Assembly: GCF_003030345.1 (NCBI RefSeq)
Contig: NZ_CP028158.1
Location: 1,798,001-1,862,000 of the forward strand
Length of the DNA stretch: 64,000 bases
Source of the DNA: Plantactinospora sp. BC1
Lineage (GTDB): Bacteria > Actinomycetota > Actinomycetes > Mycobacteriales > Micromonosporaceae
Direction: 5' to 3'
A model generated the notes under the pieces. That model saw only the letters and a list, made by a program, of their open reading frames with translations, made no database searches and had not been told where the DNA came from. Within the stretch, counting starts at the first letter, position 1; every line of letters starts with the position of its first letter. Positions 8,719-17,527 of this stretch are shown piece by piece. The position numbers and the translations under genes were made by a program.

Positions 8719-9714
8719 ATGTTCGACGACACCGGGCTGCTGCGACCGCAGGAGGAGCGGGCGTACCGGCTGCTGCTGCGCCTCTCCGCGGCCCGGCCCG
8801 CCGATCTCGCCCGGCTGGCCGACGTGCCGCTCGACGAGGCCGCCGACGTGTTGGAGGCGCTGCGGAGCAAGGGACTGGCGGTGGCCCGCCCCGGCCCGGA
8901 CCCGGTGTTCGAGCCGCTGCCGCCGGACGTCGCGCTGGGCAACACCCTGCTGCGCCGGCAGGAGTCGCTGGAGAGCGCCCGCCAGGCGGTGGCGGCGCTG
9001 ACCGAGGAGTACCGGACCAGCGCCCGGCGCCGCAACGCCGACCATCTGGTGGAGGTGGTGGTCGGCGCGGCCGCGTTGCGCGACCGGCTGCGTGACCTCC
9101 AGGACTCGGCCCGGGAGGAGATCCTCTGGTTCTGCCGGGCCAATCCGCTGGCCATGTCCGGCTCGGAGAACGCCGAGGAGTCCGGGGCGCTGGCCCGTGG
9201 GGTGCGCTACCGGGCGATCTACGAGCGCGCCCTGCTGGAGACACCCGGTGAGCTGGAGAGCATCGCGGAGAGTGTCCGTGCCGGGGAGGAGGCCCGTACC
9301 CTGCCGACGTTGCCGGTCCGGATCGCCATCGCCGACCGGTCGACCGCGATCTGCCCGCTGGTGCCGGACGACGAGCGCGACGTCGGGGAGCCGACCGCCG
9401 CACTGATCCGGCGCAGCGAGCTGCTGGACGCGCTGCTGGCGCTCTTCGAGAGCCACTGGGACCGGGCGACGCCGATCCGCTGGGACGCCGACCAGGGTGG
9501 ACTCACCGACGCGGCACCCGACGACGCCCTGGACGACGGCGAGCGGTTCCTGCTGTCGCTCTTCGTGGCCGGCTTTCCCGACAAGTCGATCGCGTCGCAG
9601 CTCGGAGTCAGCCGGCGTACCGTGCAGCGCCGGCTGGAGCGGTTGATGGCCCTGGCCGGGGTGGACACCCGCACCGGGTTGGCCTTCCAGGCCGCCCGCC
9701 GGGGCTGGCTCTGA
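8719..9714 (+). CDS. Transcriptional regulator, TrmB-like N-terminus with LuxR-type C-terminal helix-turn-helix
   Basis: This 331-aa protein has a TrmB-like winged helix at residues 1-60 (LLLRLSAARPADLARLADVP), a coiled-coil stretch near 75-105, a phospholipase-D-like sensor region in the middle, and a C-terminal LuxR-type HTH near 280-330 (GFPDKSIASQLGVSRRTVQR). A GGGGAGA ribosome site precedes the ATG. Actinomycetes carry many such regulators beside genes for secreted peptidases. Here the subtilase gene is convergent and ends 46 bases away, so co-regulation is possible but unproven. Confidence 0.85.
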   Translation: MFDDTGLLRPQEERAYRLLLRLSAARPADLARLADVPLDEAADVLEALRSKGLAVARPGPDPVFEPLPPDVALGNTLLRRQESLESARQAVAALTEEYRTSARRRNADHLVEVVVGAAALRDRLRDLQDSAREEILWFCRANPLAMSGSENAEESGALARGVRYRAIYERALLETPGELESIAESVRAGEEARTLPTLPVRIAIADRSTAICPLVPDDERDVGEPTAALIRRSELLDALLALFESHWDRATPIRWDADQGGLTDAAPDDALDDGERFLLSLFVAGFPDKSIASQLGVSRRTVQRRLERLMALAGVDTRTGLAFQAARRGWL

Positions 9715-9719
9715 CCGGT

Positions 9720-9752
9720 CCGGGCGGGACGGCGCGCTGCCGTCCCGCCCGG
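9720..9752. terminator. Bidirectional terminator hairpin between convergent genes
   Basis: A perfect 14-bp GC-rich stem (arms 9720-9733 and 9739-9752, core GGGCGGGACGGC) with a 5-base loop lies between the stops of the regulator and the subtilase. It has no T-tract, as is common in actinomycetes. Confidence 0.8.
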
Positions 9753-9759
9753 TACCCGC

Positions 9760-12700
9760 TCAGCGCAGGCCGTACGCCCGGATCACCGTCTGGGTGACCG
9801 CGTTGCCGGACCGGTCGGCGGCCCGGACCCGCAGCGAGACCGTGCCCTTCCCGGCCGGAACACTCGCCCGGTAGCCGTTGCCGTGCCCGGTCACCCGGAC
9901 GGCCCGCCAGGTGGCGCCCTCGTCGAAGGAGACCTCGGCGGTCAGGCGGGTCCCCCGCGGAGTGGCGTGACCGTCCTGGTGCCGGACGGTCAGCCCGACG
10001 GTGTGCGGCCGGCCGCTGGCCCGGCCCGTCAGGTCCACCGGCGCGGCGTAGTCGACCTGCAACAACGGCAGCGGTCGGGCCTCGTCGCCGGGCCGCTGCC
10101 CGGACCGGAACTGCCACACCGTCTCGGTACGGGTGCCCCAGCTCCACTCCTCGCCGGTGCGTTCGGTCGTCAGGGCCAGCCGGTAGCCGGCCTCCGGCCC
10201 GGTGGTGGGTACGTCCCGGCGGGCGTCGGGCAGCTCGGCGAGGAGCTTCCCGTCGCGCCAGAGCGTAGCGGCGACCCGGGACGCCTCGCCGATCGTGTAG
10301 TGGCCCTCGGCGTCGACGAACTCGGGCACCCGCAGCTCGAGAGTGTTGCCGGTGCGGGTGGAGACCAGCTCCGGTATCCCGCGCGGCGAGGCGGGGCGGA
10401 CCACCGGGGCGAGCCAGGTCTGCTCGGCGCTACGGGCACGGTAGCTGGTGGGCCGCTCGGCCATCCCGCTCTGTAGCGCGCCGAAGTCGTTCCACGGCCA
10501 CTCGTGGCTCACCCGGTGCTGCCAGACCGAGTCGCCGGTGGTCACCCACTCCTCGCGCTCCTTCGGTGTCGCCACGAACCGGGACGTGTCGTTCCATGCA
10601 TAGGTCTGCCAGGGGCGCCATCCGAACCGCTGCTCCTTTGCCCAGGGGAATCCGCCGTTGTCGGCGTACCGGGTGGTGATCCGTGTCGAGTTGGCCGGGG
10701 TAACCCGGTAGACGATCCGGTCCGGGATCCGGTTCCGTTCCACGTGCTGTACGTCGTAGAGGTAGGGGCTGGAGGTGGTCAGGGTCAGGGCCAGCGTCGC
10801 CCGGCCGCGCTGCGCCCGCGCGATCAGCCGCTGGCCGTCGTCGTTCGCCACCGCCAGCATCGGGATCGGCTCGCGGTCGCCGGTGGGCCGCCACACCGTC
10901 CAGGCCGACCAGTCCGCCGGGCGCACCATCAGGGTCACCGCCGCACCGGCCCGGGCCGCCGCCGCGGTCACCTCGCTCTCGCTCGGCGCGTCCTCCCCGC
11001 CCGGCTCGTTGCTGGACTCGATGAGTACGGCCGCGCCGCGCACCTTCGCCTCGGCCAGCTCCGCCGGGGTGCCCCGGCCGGCGTACACGAGCGGGAAGCG
11101 GCGGGTGCCGTGGTACGCCGGGGACTGCCCGGTCAGGTTGACGTCGAGCGGGCCGGAGACCCCGGCGACCTCGGCGCGGACCATCGGCGCGACGAGCTGC
11201 CAGCGCGACGAGAACTCGTATCGGCCGCTGGTCAGCCTCCGGGTCGGGGTGACGTTGACCTGCTGGATCGTGCTGAAGTGCATGGTGCCGTGGCTGATCT
11301 GCCGGCCGGTGCCGGTGACCCGGTGCGAGTAGTAGCTGAGTACCGACTGCTGCTCGGCGGGTCGGGGCGTCTCGATCCGGATCGGGGTGCCCCGGCGGGC
11401 GTCGAGCAGTACCTCGACGTCCCGGTCGACCCGCAGTTCCGGGTCGGTGATCAGGGTGGCCTGCTCGTCGAGTACGCCGCCGTCCTCGATCAGCGCGTGC
11501 AGCAGGTAGGTACCCTCGCCGACCTCGACGGTCTTGCTCTCCCCCGCCCAGAGGAAGTCCAGGGTGTCCCAGCGGTAGCTGTCGCCCATCAGCGCGATGA
11601 CCGGCACCGACACCGGCTGGCCGGCCCGGCCGACGGCGCGGAGGGTGACCCGGTGCCGGGGGCCGTCCAGGCTGATCCCCAGCGCCGTGCTGACGAGCAG
11701 GCCGCCCGGACCGGTCGCGGTGATCGAGCCGCCGAAGAGTCCCCGGTCCAGCTTCGTCAGGTCGGCCGTGACCGGCACCTGCACCGAACCCCCGGCCGGC
11801 ACCGTCACGGTGCGGGAACCGGTGGTGACGGCGTCGGTCTCCGGCGCCTCGGTGGCGACGTTCTCCAGCTCGACGGCGAGGCTGAGGGTCACCGGCGCCG
11901 GCCCGTCGTTGGTGTACGTGACGACCTTGCCGACCGGCACCGCCGCCGCACCGGTACGGGCGGTGGCGGCGCCGTCCGGGTCGGTGTGCAGGCCGAAGTC
12001 GACCTGGCCGCTGGCGTACACCCGCTGGCCGGTCGCCCGGGCGACGTCCACCCGTCCGGTGCCCTCCTCGAACACCGACAGTTCCGGGTTGCTCCGGGCG
12101 GTGCTGACCAGCGCGTCCTTCAGCCGTTCCGGGGACCAGTCGGGATGTGCCTGGGCCAGCAGCGCCGCCGCGCCCGCGACGTGCGGGGTCGCCATCGAGG
12201 TACCGGAGGCGGCGGTGTACCGGTCGTCGACCGGGCGGCCCATGGTGGTGCCGGCGGCGCGGGCGGCCACGATATCCACCCCCGGGGCGGTGATCTCCGG
12301 CTTCAGCCCCTCGTCGCCGAGGCGCGGGCCCCGGCTGGAGAACTCGGCGAGCGACTCGTCCCGGTCCACCGCGCCGACGGTCAGCGCGGACGGGGCCGCG
12401 CCGGGCGTACCGACGCTGTAGTCCGCGCCCTCGTTGCCGGCGGCGACCACGAAGAGGGTGCCGGTGTCGGCGGTGATCCGGTCCAGTGCCTCGCTGAGCG
12501 GGTCGGTGCCGTCGGTCGGCCCGCCGCCGAGGCTCAGGTTGACCACCGCCGCGCCCTGCTCGGCGGCCCACTCCATCCCGGCGATGATCCAGGAGTCGTA
12601 GCCGCTGCCGTCGTCGCCGAGCACCTTGCCGGCGAGCAGGCGCGCGCCGGGCGCCACCCCCTTGTGGGTGCCGCCGGACCCGGCGCCGGTGCCGGCCACG

Positions 12701-13539
12701 GTCGCCGCGACGTGCGTGCCGTGGCCGTGCCGGTCGGTCGGGTCCGGGCTGTCGCTGAAGTTCCGGGCCGCGCTCACCCGGCCGGTCAGGTCCGGGTGGG
12801 TCTGGTCGACCCCGGTGTCCAGCACCGCCACCGTCACCCCGGTGCCGTCGAGGCCGGCCCGCCAGGCGGTCGGGGCGCCGATCTGGGCGACGCTGCGGTC
12901 GAGTACCGGCCGGACCCGGCCGTCCAGCCAGATCTGGCTGATCCCGGCACCGAGGGTGGCGGTGGAGCGGGCCGAGTCGGGGTCGACCGGGGCGACCGTC
13001 CGCCAGAGGCCGGCCAGCGAGTCCTTTTCGGCCGTCAGCGCGGCGCCGCCGATGCTGGGCAGTGGCCGGGCGTCGGTCGTACCGGCGAGGGCGCGGAGGG
13101 TGTCGGCGGTCGGGTTCCGGTAGCGGACGATCAGCGGCAGGCCGGCGGTGGCGCCGTCCGCGTACCCGTCGGCGATCAGCTCCTGCACGTCGAAGAGGTC
13201 CTCGTCCAGGGTGCCGGCCGAGACGTACGGCACGACGTCGCTGGGCAGCACCCGCAGCCCGCCGTCCACCTCCTGGGTGTGGAAGGTGATCCCCTCCCGT
13301 CCGGCCGCCGGGCGGACCGAGGCGGCGTACCGGCCGTCGCCGGCCGGCGATACCTCGACGACGTCGCCGGTGACCAGGGTGACCCGCGACCCCGCGCCGG
13401 CCGTACCGGGCGCGGCCGACGGTCCGGTCGCCCCCGGTACGGCGGTCGGCGGCCCGGCGCTCGCCGGTGGCGGCCCGGCTGCGGTGAGGGCGAGTACGGC
13501 GGCCAGCACGGCGGCGGTACGGCCCAGCGGAGATGACAT
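9760..13539 (-). CDS. Large secreted S8 (subtilisin-like) serine peptidase
   Basis: This 1259-aa protein has a Sec signal peptide with cleavage near residue 28 (PPPASA). An inhibitor-like propeptide follows, then a catalytic domain at about 210-500. The triad is visible as Asp241 (VAVLDTGVD), His273 (HGHGTHVA) and Ser448 (SGTSMATPHVAGAA), with oxyanion Asn369 in AAGNEG. A long beta-rich region of about 700 residues follows, with a PA-like segment near 830-900 and a C-terminal fibronectin/Ig-like part. The length is typical of large actinomycete extracellular subtilases. It should be secreted and self-processed. It is monocistronic. Confidence 0.93.
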   Translation of the reverse strand: MSSPLGRTAAVLAAVLALTAAGPPPASAGPPTAVPGATGPSAAPGTAGAGSRVTLVTGDVVEVSPAGDGRYAASVRPAAGREGITFHTQEVDGGLRVLPSDVVPYVSAGTLDEDLFDVQELIADGYADGATAGLPLIVRYRNPTADTLRALAGTTDARPLPSIGGAALTAEKDSLAGLWRTVAPVDPDSARSTATLGAGISQIWLDGRVRPVLDRSVAQIGAPTAWRAGLDGTGVTVAVLDTGVDQTHPDLTGRVSAARNFSDSPDPTDRHGHGTHVAATVAGTGAGSGGTHKGVAPGARLLAGKVLGDDGSGYDSWIIAGMEWAAEQGAAVVNLSLGGGPTDGTDPLSEALDRITADTGTLFVVAAGNEGADYSVGTPGAAPSALTVGAVDRDESLAEFSSRGPRLGDEGLKPEITAPGVDIVAARAAGTTMGRPVDDRYTAASGTSMATPHVAGAAALLAQAHPDWSPERLKDALVSTARSNPELSVFEEGTGRVDVARATGQRVYASGQVDFGLHTDPDGAATARTGAAAVPVGKVVTYTNDGPAPVTLSLAVELENVATEAPETDAVTTGSRTVTVPAGGSVQVPVTADLTKLDRGLFGGSITATGPGGLLVSTALGISLDGPRHRVTLRAVGRAGQPVSVPVIALMGDSYRWDTLDFLWAGESKTVEVGEGTYLLHALIEDGGVLDEQATLITDPELRVDRDVEVLLDARRGTPIRIETPRPAEQQSVLSYYSHRVTGTGRQISHGTMHFSTIQQVNVTPTRRLTSGRYEFSSRWQLVAPMVRAEVAGVSGPLDVNLTGQSPAYHGTRRFPLVYAGRGTPAELAEAKVRGAAVLIESSNEPGGEDAPSESEVTAAAARAGAAVTLMVRPADWSAWTVWRPTGDREPIPMLAVANDDGQRLIARAQRGRATLALTLTTSSPYLYDVQHVERNRIPDRIVYRVTPANSTRITTRYADNGGFPWAKEQRFGWRPWQTYAWNDTSRFVATPKEREEWVTTGDSVWQHRVSHEWPWNDFGALQSGMAERPTSYRARSAEQTWLAPVVRPASPRGIPELVSTRTGNTLELRVPEFVDAEGHYTIGEASRVAATLWRDGKLLAELPDARRDVPTTGPEAGYRLALTTERTGEEWSWGTRTETVWQFRSGQRPGDEARPLPLLQVDYAAPVDLTGRASGRPHTVGLTVRHQDGHATPRGTRLTAEVSFDEGATWRAVRVTGHGNGYRASVPAGKGTVSLRVRAADRSGNAVTQTVIRAYGLR

Positions 13540-13725
13540 GGCGGGTCTCCTTCGACTCTCACGAAGACGCCGTCAACGGCGACAGTCGGAGTCTGTGGCC
13601 GGAGCATTTGCCCGGTCAGCAACCTGGCGGTGCCGCAGAGGCGACATGGCGCCAAGTGGACACCGGGCCGCCACTGCGGGTACCCCCGGCGTGCACCCAG
13701 CGGGTATGCCATCCGGCAGCGGACA

Positions 13726-13743
13726 GTACAGCGGACGATGTAC
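13726..13743. promoter_or_regulatory. Inverted repeat operator at the CmtR-like gene
   Basis: GTACA at 13726-13730 and TGTAC at 13739-13743 form an 18-base inverted repeat with an 8-base spacer just before the proposed GTG start. It covers an alternative ATG at 13738. Position and symmetry suit an ArsR-type autoregulatory operator. Confidence 0.6.
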
Positions 13744-13752
13744 TATCGTGCC

Positions 13753-14082
13753 GTGCAGACGCTGACGCACGGACAGGTGCTGGCCCGGTTCGGTCACGCC
13801 CTCTCGGATCCGACCCGGGCACGACTCCTGCTCGCCCTGCGGGACGGCCCGGGTTACCCGGCCGAGCTGGCCGAGCTGCTCGGCACCACCCGGCAGAACC
13901 TCTCGAACCACCTCGCCTGCCTGCGCGGCTGCGGCCTGGTGGTCGCCGTACCCGAGGGTCGCCGGACCCGCTACGAGCTGGCCGACGCCCGGATGGCGCA
14001 CGCCCTCGGCGACCTGCTCGGCCTGGTGCTGGCGGTGGACCCGGCCGCCTGTCCCGACGCCGCGACCCGGGGTTGCTGCTGA
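13753..14082 (+). CDS. ArsR/SmtB metalloregulator, CmtR-like (Cd/Pb sensor)
   Basis: This 109-aa repressor resembles Mycobacterium tuberculosis CmtR along its length, with ALSDPTRARLLLAL, LGTTRQNLSNHLACLRGCGL and ALGDLLGLVLAVDPAACP. The two recognition-helix cysteines of CLRGCGL and the C-terminal cysteine after AVDP match the three CmtR Cd(II)/Pb(II) ligands. The GTG at 13753 gives an N-terminus of CmtR length; an ATG at 13738 would add five residues but lies inside the operator-like repeat. The stop overlaps the cation transporter ATG, so sensor and efflux pump are coupled. Confidence 0.85.
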   Translation: MQTLTHGQVLARFGHALSDPTRARLLLALRDGPGYPAELAELLGTTRQNLSNHLACLRGCGLVVAVPEGRRTRYELADARMAHALGDLLGLVLAVDPAACPDAATRGCC

Positions 14083-14816
14083 TGGCCGCGCCGCTGCGGT
14101 TGCGGCCGGCCGGCCCGACACCGGCCCGCCGCGCCCTGCTCGCCCGGCGGATCCGGCTGCTGGTCGCGGCGACGATCACCTACAACGTCGTCGAGGCGGT
14201 GGTGGCGATCACCGCCGGCACGCTCGCCTCGTCGACCGCCCTGATCGGATTCGGTCTGGACTCGGTGATCGAGGTTTCCTCGGCGGCGGCCGTGGCCTGG
14301 CAGTTCGCCGGCCGGGACCCGCAGTCGCGGGAGAGGGTCGCGCTGCGGATCATCGCGATCTCCTTCTTCGCCCTCGCCGGCTACGTCACGGTCGAGTCGG
14401 TACGCGCCCTCGTCGGCGGCGCCGAGGCGGCACACTCCACCGTCGGACTCGTACTGGCCGCGCTCTCGCTGGCCGTCATGCCACTGCTGTCTTACGCGCA
14501 GCGTCGCACCGGCCGGGAACTCGGCTCCCGATCGGCGGTCGCCGACTCCAAGCAGACCCTGCTCTGCACCTACCTCTCGGCGGTACTGCTGGTCGGGCTC
14601 GGCCTGAACAGCCTCTTCGGCTGGTCCTGGGCCGACCCGGTCGCCGCGCTGGTCATCGCCGCCGTCGCGGTCCGGGAGGGGCGGGAGGCCTGGCGCGGCG
14701 ACACCTGCTGCGCCGTACCGCTGAGCGCGCCGCCCGACCCCGACCCGGCCGTCGCCGCCGTCACCACCGGCGACGCGTGCGGTTGCCAACCCGGCTGCTC
14801 CGGATGCCGGGACTGA
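14082..14816 (+). CDS. Cation efflux membrane protein with a cysteine-rich tail
   Basis: This 244-aa protein has about six hydrophobic segments and the cation-diffusion-facilitator signature STALIGFGLDSVIEVSSA near residue 50. A second conserved Asp is in VADSKQT near 150. The usual C-terminal cytoplasmic domain is replaced by a short tail with CC (DTCCAV) and the cluster CGCQPGCSGC at the end, a likely soft-metal site. It starts at 14082 by TGATG overlap with the CmtR-like gene, so it should be induced by Cd/Pb-type ions and export them. Confidence 0.85.
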   Translation: MAAPLRLRPAGPTPARRALLARRIRLLVAATITYNVVEAVVAITAGTLASSTALIGFGLDSVIEVSSAAAVAWQFAGRDPQSRERVALRIIAISFFALAGYVTVESVRALVGGAEAAHSTVGLVLAALSLAVMPLLSYAQRRTGRELGSRSAVADSKQTLLCTYLSAVLLVGLGLNSLFGWSWADPVAALVIAAVAVREGREAWRGDTCCAVPLSAPPDPDPAVAAVTTGDACGCQPGCSGCRD

Positions 14817-14885
14817 CACCCCGGGGCGCGGAGGCCGACCTCGGTCGGTGACCGGGCCACCGGTCGGCTGCTAGCGTCAGACACC

Positions 14886-15260
14886 GTGACGGTTGACGAT
14901 CCGGCCGACCTGCGGGTGACAGTGGACGGCAGCCTCGACGAGGTGCTGTCGCTACAGCGGTGGCTCGGCGAGCAGGACGACTTCGCCGGCCGGACCCGGT
15001 TGCTGCGGCCCGACCCGGGGCCGGGGCAGATGGGCGCGGTGCTCGACACGATCACCATCGCCGCGGGCGGCGGCGGTGCGGTGACCGCTCTGCTCGGCAC
15101 GATGTCGGTGTGGATGCGCCACCGTGGCGCCAAGATCACCGCGACCGTCAAGAAGGGCAACCGGAGCGTCACGATCAACGCGGACCGGGTCCGGGCGGCG
15201 GACATCGCCCAGTTGAGGGAGATGGTGGCGGAGTTCTCCCGCACCCTGGACGAGAGCTGA
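14886..15260 (+). CDS. Effector-associated constant component EACC1-like protein
   Basis: This 124-aa protein matches the EACC1 pattern: an N-terminal beta-alpha unit (DGSLDEVLSLQRWLGEQ), a Gly-rich hydrophobic helix near residues 55-80 (AAGGGGAVTALLGTMSVWM), and a C-terminal strand-helix (KITATVKKGNRSVTI). EACC1 proteins were described by comparative genomics as the constant small partner of caspase, trypsin or other effectors in NTP-dependent bacterial conflict systems. The caspase gene starts 8 bases downstream, which is the expected arrangement. The start is GTG at 14886. Confidence 0.8.
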   Translation: MTVDDPADLRVTVDGSLDEVLSLQRWLGEQDDFAGRTRLLRPDPGPGQMGAVLDTITIAAGGGGAVTALLGTMSVWMRHRGAKITATVKKGNRSVTINADRVRAADIAQLREMVAEFSRTLDES

Positions 15261-15268
15261 GCCGGGCG

Positions 15269-16561
15269 ATGCCGACCAGGGACCTCCGGCTCGCCGACCC
15301 GGACCGGTCCCGGGTGATCCTCGTCGGCACGGCGAACTACCGGTACGGGCTGCCGGAGATCCCGCCGGTGGCCGGCAACGTGGACGGTCTGGCCCGGGTC
15401 TTCCGCGACCCCCGGCTGGGTGGTCTCGGCGAGCAGAGCTGCCACACCCTGGTCGACCCGAGCAAGGATCTCGCGATCCGGCAGGTCGCGGCGTGGTGCC
15501 GGGAAGCCGACGACGTACTCCTCGTCTACTTCTCCGGGCACGGCCTGGTTGGCGAGGACGGCGAACTGCTGCTCGCCTGCGCCGACACCGACCCGGAGAT
15601 GGCGGAGTACACGGCGCTGCCGATCAGCCTGCTGCGCAGGGCCGTACAGGCGAGTCCGGCCCGGACCAGGGTGCTCGTCCTGGACTGCTGCTACTCCGGC
15701 CGGGCGATCCGGGCGCTCGGCGGTGCCGACGCCGACCTGCTGGGCCAGGTGGAGGTCTCCGGCACCTACACCCTCGCCTCGGTACCGGGCGACCTCCAGG
15801 CGCTGTTCCACGAGGGCGAGCGCTACACCGTCTTCACCGGAGAGCTGATCGCCACGCTGCGGAACGGCATCCCCGACGGGGCCCCGCTGTTGTCGGTCGA
15901 CGCGGTATACCGGCACCTGCTGCGCAGGATGCGCGGCAGCGGCCTGCCGGCACCCAAGCAGGTGCACAGCGACACGGCCAGCGACCTCGCGCTCGTGCAG
16001 AACGTCGCCTACCTCGGCGCCGACCCGGTGCCACCGTCCACGGGACCGCAGGGTGATCCGTTCCGGCACGTCGACCTGCTGGTACGCCGGGCCGGCGAGG
16101 AGGGCCGGGACCGGTTCGTGCTCCGCGAGGCCGCCCGGGACCGGCGCTGGCCGGCACTGGCCCGGCTGCGCATGGCGGCCGAACTCGACCACCTCGGCGA
16201 GACCGGAAGCGCCCTGGAGACGCTCCGCGACCTCGGCGTCGACGGCGATCCGCACCAGGCGCTGAAGAGGATGCGCGAGTTCAGCTCGCTGGTGGCGGAG
16301 AACCGGATCTGGGCGGCGGAACTGGTCGACTCCTGGGACGTCGGCAGCACCGACGACCCGGAAGTCCTCTGGGGACTGATGATGGCGATCTGGTTGTCCG
16401 CGAGCGGGTTGCCGGTGCCCGACCAGACCGCCGCGGCGACCGAACTCGCCGGTCACGGGTACGCCGATCAGGCGCGCAGCGTACTCAGGGGGATGGTGCG
16501 CAGACGTGGCCTGCCGGTCTCCGACCGCCGCGCGGTACAGGCCGCGATGAAGGACCTCTGA
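15269..16561 (+). CDS. Caspase-family protease, putative conflict effector
   Basis: This 430-aa protein carries a C14 caspase/metacaspase domain at residues 1-250. The catalytic His is H91 in VYFSGHG and the Cys is in VLDCCYSG, most likely C141. Residues 258-430 are helical, with repeat-like helices such as WPALARLRMAAELDHLG, and may sense or bind a partner. It has no signal peptide or membrane segment, so it is cytoplasmic. It follows EACC1 in one operon and is convergent with two membrane protein genes 6 bases away. By analogy it would be activated on a threat and cleave host proteins. Confidence 0.88.
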   Translation: MPTRDLRLADPDRSRVILVGTANYRYGLPEIPPVAGNVDGLARVFRDPRLGGLGEQSCHTLVDPSKDLAIRQVAAWCREADDVLLVYFSGHGLVGEDGELLLACADTDPEMAEYTALPISLLRRAVQASPARTRVLVLDCCYSGRAIRALGGADADLLGQVEVSGTYTLASVPGDLQALFHEGERYTVFTGELIATLRNGIPDGAPLLSVDAVYRHLLRRMRGSGLPAPKQVHSDTASDLALVQNVAYLGADPVPPSTGPQGDPFRHVDLLVRRAGEEGRDRFVLREAARDRRWPALARLRMAAELDHLGETGSALETLRDLGVDGDPHQALKRMREFSSLVAENRIWAAELVDSWDVGSTDDPEVLWGLMMAIWLSASGLPVPDQTAAATELAGHGYADQARSVLRGMVRRRGLPVSDRRAVQAAMKDL

Positions 16562-16567
16562 CCGGCC

Positions 16568-17521
16568 TCAGTCGCGATCGCCGCCCAACCCGGGCAGCAG
16601 CCGGTAGACGGGCTCCTCCAGCGCCCGGTCCCGGACGGCGGCGGAGCCCGGACCGGCCAGCGCGTTGCGGCGTTGCCGGAGCGCCTCACGCCGGATCGCC
16701 CGCATGACGTTCGACACCCCGGCCACGACGACGGCGCCGCTCATCCAACTCAGCACACTCACCCACTCGGGGTCGCCACCCAGTGCCCGCGCGATCCCGG
16801 GCAGGGCGACGCTCGGGGAGAGCAGCAGAACCCCGCCGAGCAGGGCGCCCCGGACGTCGATCCGGGTCTGGGACATCGGCACCGCGTACGCCCCGGCGAA
16901 CCCGGGGTGGCGCCACATCAGCCCGATGGTGTAGCCGATCGTCGACGCCGCGATCCCGGCCGCGGTCGACGCGGTCACCAGCAGCACCATCGCCCAGCCC
17001 GGCATGGTCTGCTGCCACAGCGCGACGACGCCGACGGCCAACAGCAACGTCCACATCATTGCGGTCGTCCAGAGCGCGTGCACGCTCCTCGCCGCCTGCG
17101 CTTCTTCGCGGTGCAGTACGTACCGCACCAGCGGGATGTGCACGGCCACCCCGGCCGCCACCACGGCGAGCACCGCCGCAGCCATGATCAGCGAGGACCG
17201 GTGCTCGCCGACGTCGTACCGCAGCAGCGCGCCGGTGACCGCCGCCGCGCCGAGCAGCGCCACCCAGGCCCGCCAGCGGTCGTCGCTGCGCATGCTGATC
17301 ATGATCGCCACCGTCGCCGACCCCACCAGGGTCACGGCGGAGTTCAGCAGCGCGGGCCGCAGGTCCGGCGGCATCCAGGGCGAGACGGACTCCCAGAGCA
17401 GCCCGCCGGTGGCCAGGGCCACCGACAGCCCGGCCTGCACGACGGCGTCGCCACGGAACAGGGCAGCTATCAGCAGCCACGCCACCAGCACCAGCGTGCC
17501 GGTCTGGATCGCGTCACGCAC
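16568..17521 (-). CDS. Polytopic membrane protein with C-terminal EPVYRLLPG motif (paralogue A)
   Basis: This 317-aa protein has about eight hydrophobic segments followed by a basic cytoplasmic tail (RAIRREALRQRRNALAG) ending in LEEPVYRLLPGLGGDRD. I do not recognise a named family. The next gene upstream in the operon encodes a similar membrane protein with the same C-terminal EPVYRLLPG motif, so the two are probably diverged paralogues. The gene converges on the caspase gene with only 6 bases between stops. Function unknown; a link to the EACC1/caspase module is plausible from position only. Confidence 0.72.
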   Translation of the reverse strand: MRDAIQTGTLVLVAWLLIAALFRGDAVVQAGLSVALATGGLLWESVSPWMPPDLRPALLNSAVTLVGSATVAIMISMRSDDRWRAWVALLGAAAVTGALLRYDVGEHRSSLIMAAAVLAVVAAGVAVHIPLVRYVLHREEAQAARSVHALWTTAMMWTLLLAVGVVALWQQTMPGWAMVLLVTASTAAGIAASTIGYTIGLMWRHPGFAGAYAVPMSQTRIDVRGALLGGVLLLSPSVALPGIARALGGDPEWVSVLSWMSGAVVVAGVSNVMRAIRREALRQRRNALAGPGSAAVRDRALEEPVYRLLPGLGGDRD

Positions 17522-17527
17522 CGACCC

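Noticed and set aside
10504-13536. 1010-aa open frame on the plus strand opposite the subtilase gene
   Set aside because: It is a GC-skew shadow: low-complexity Arg/Gly/Pro/Val-rich translation, no domain, no ribosome site, while the minus strand has a complete S8 triad.
14817-14880. Short inverted repeats after the cation transporter as a terminator
   Set aside because: Stems are only about 5 bp and alternate pairings exist, so I could not call a terminator.
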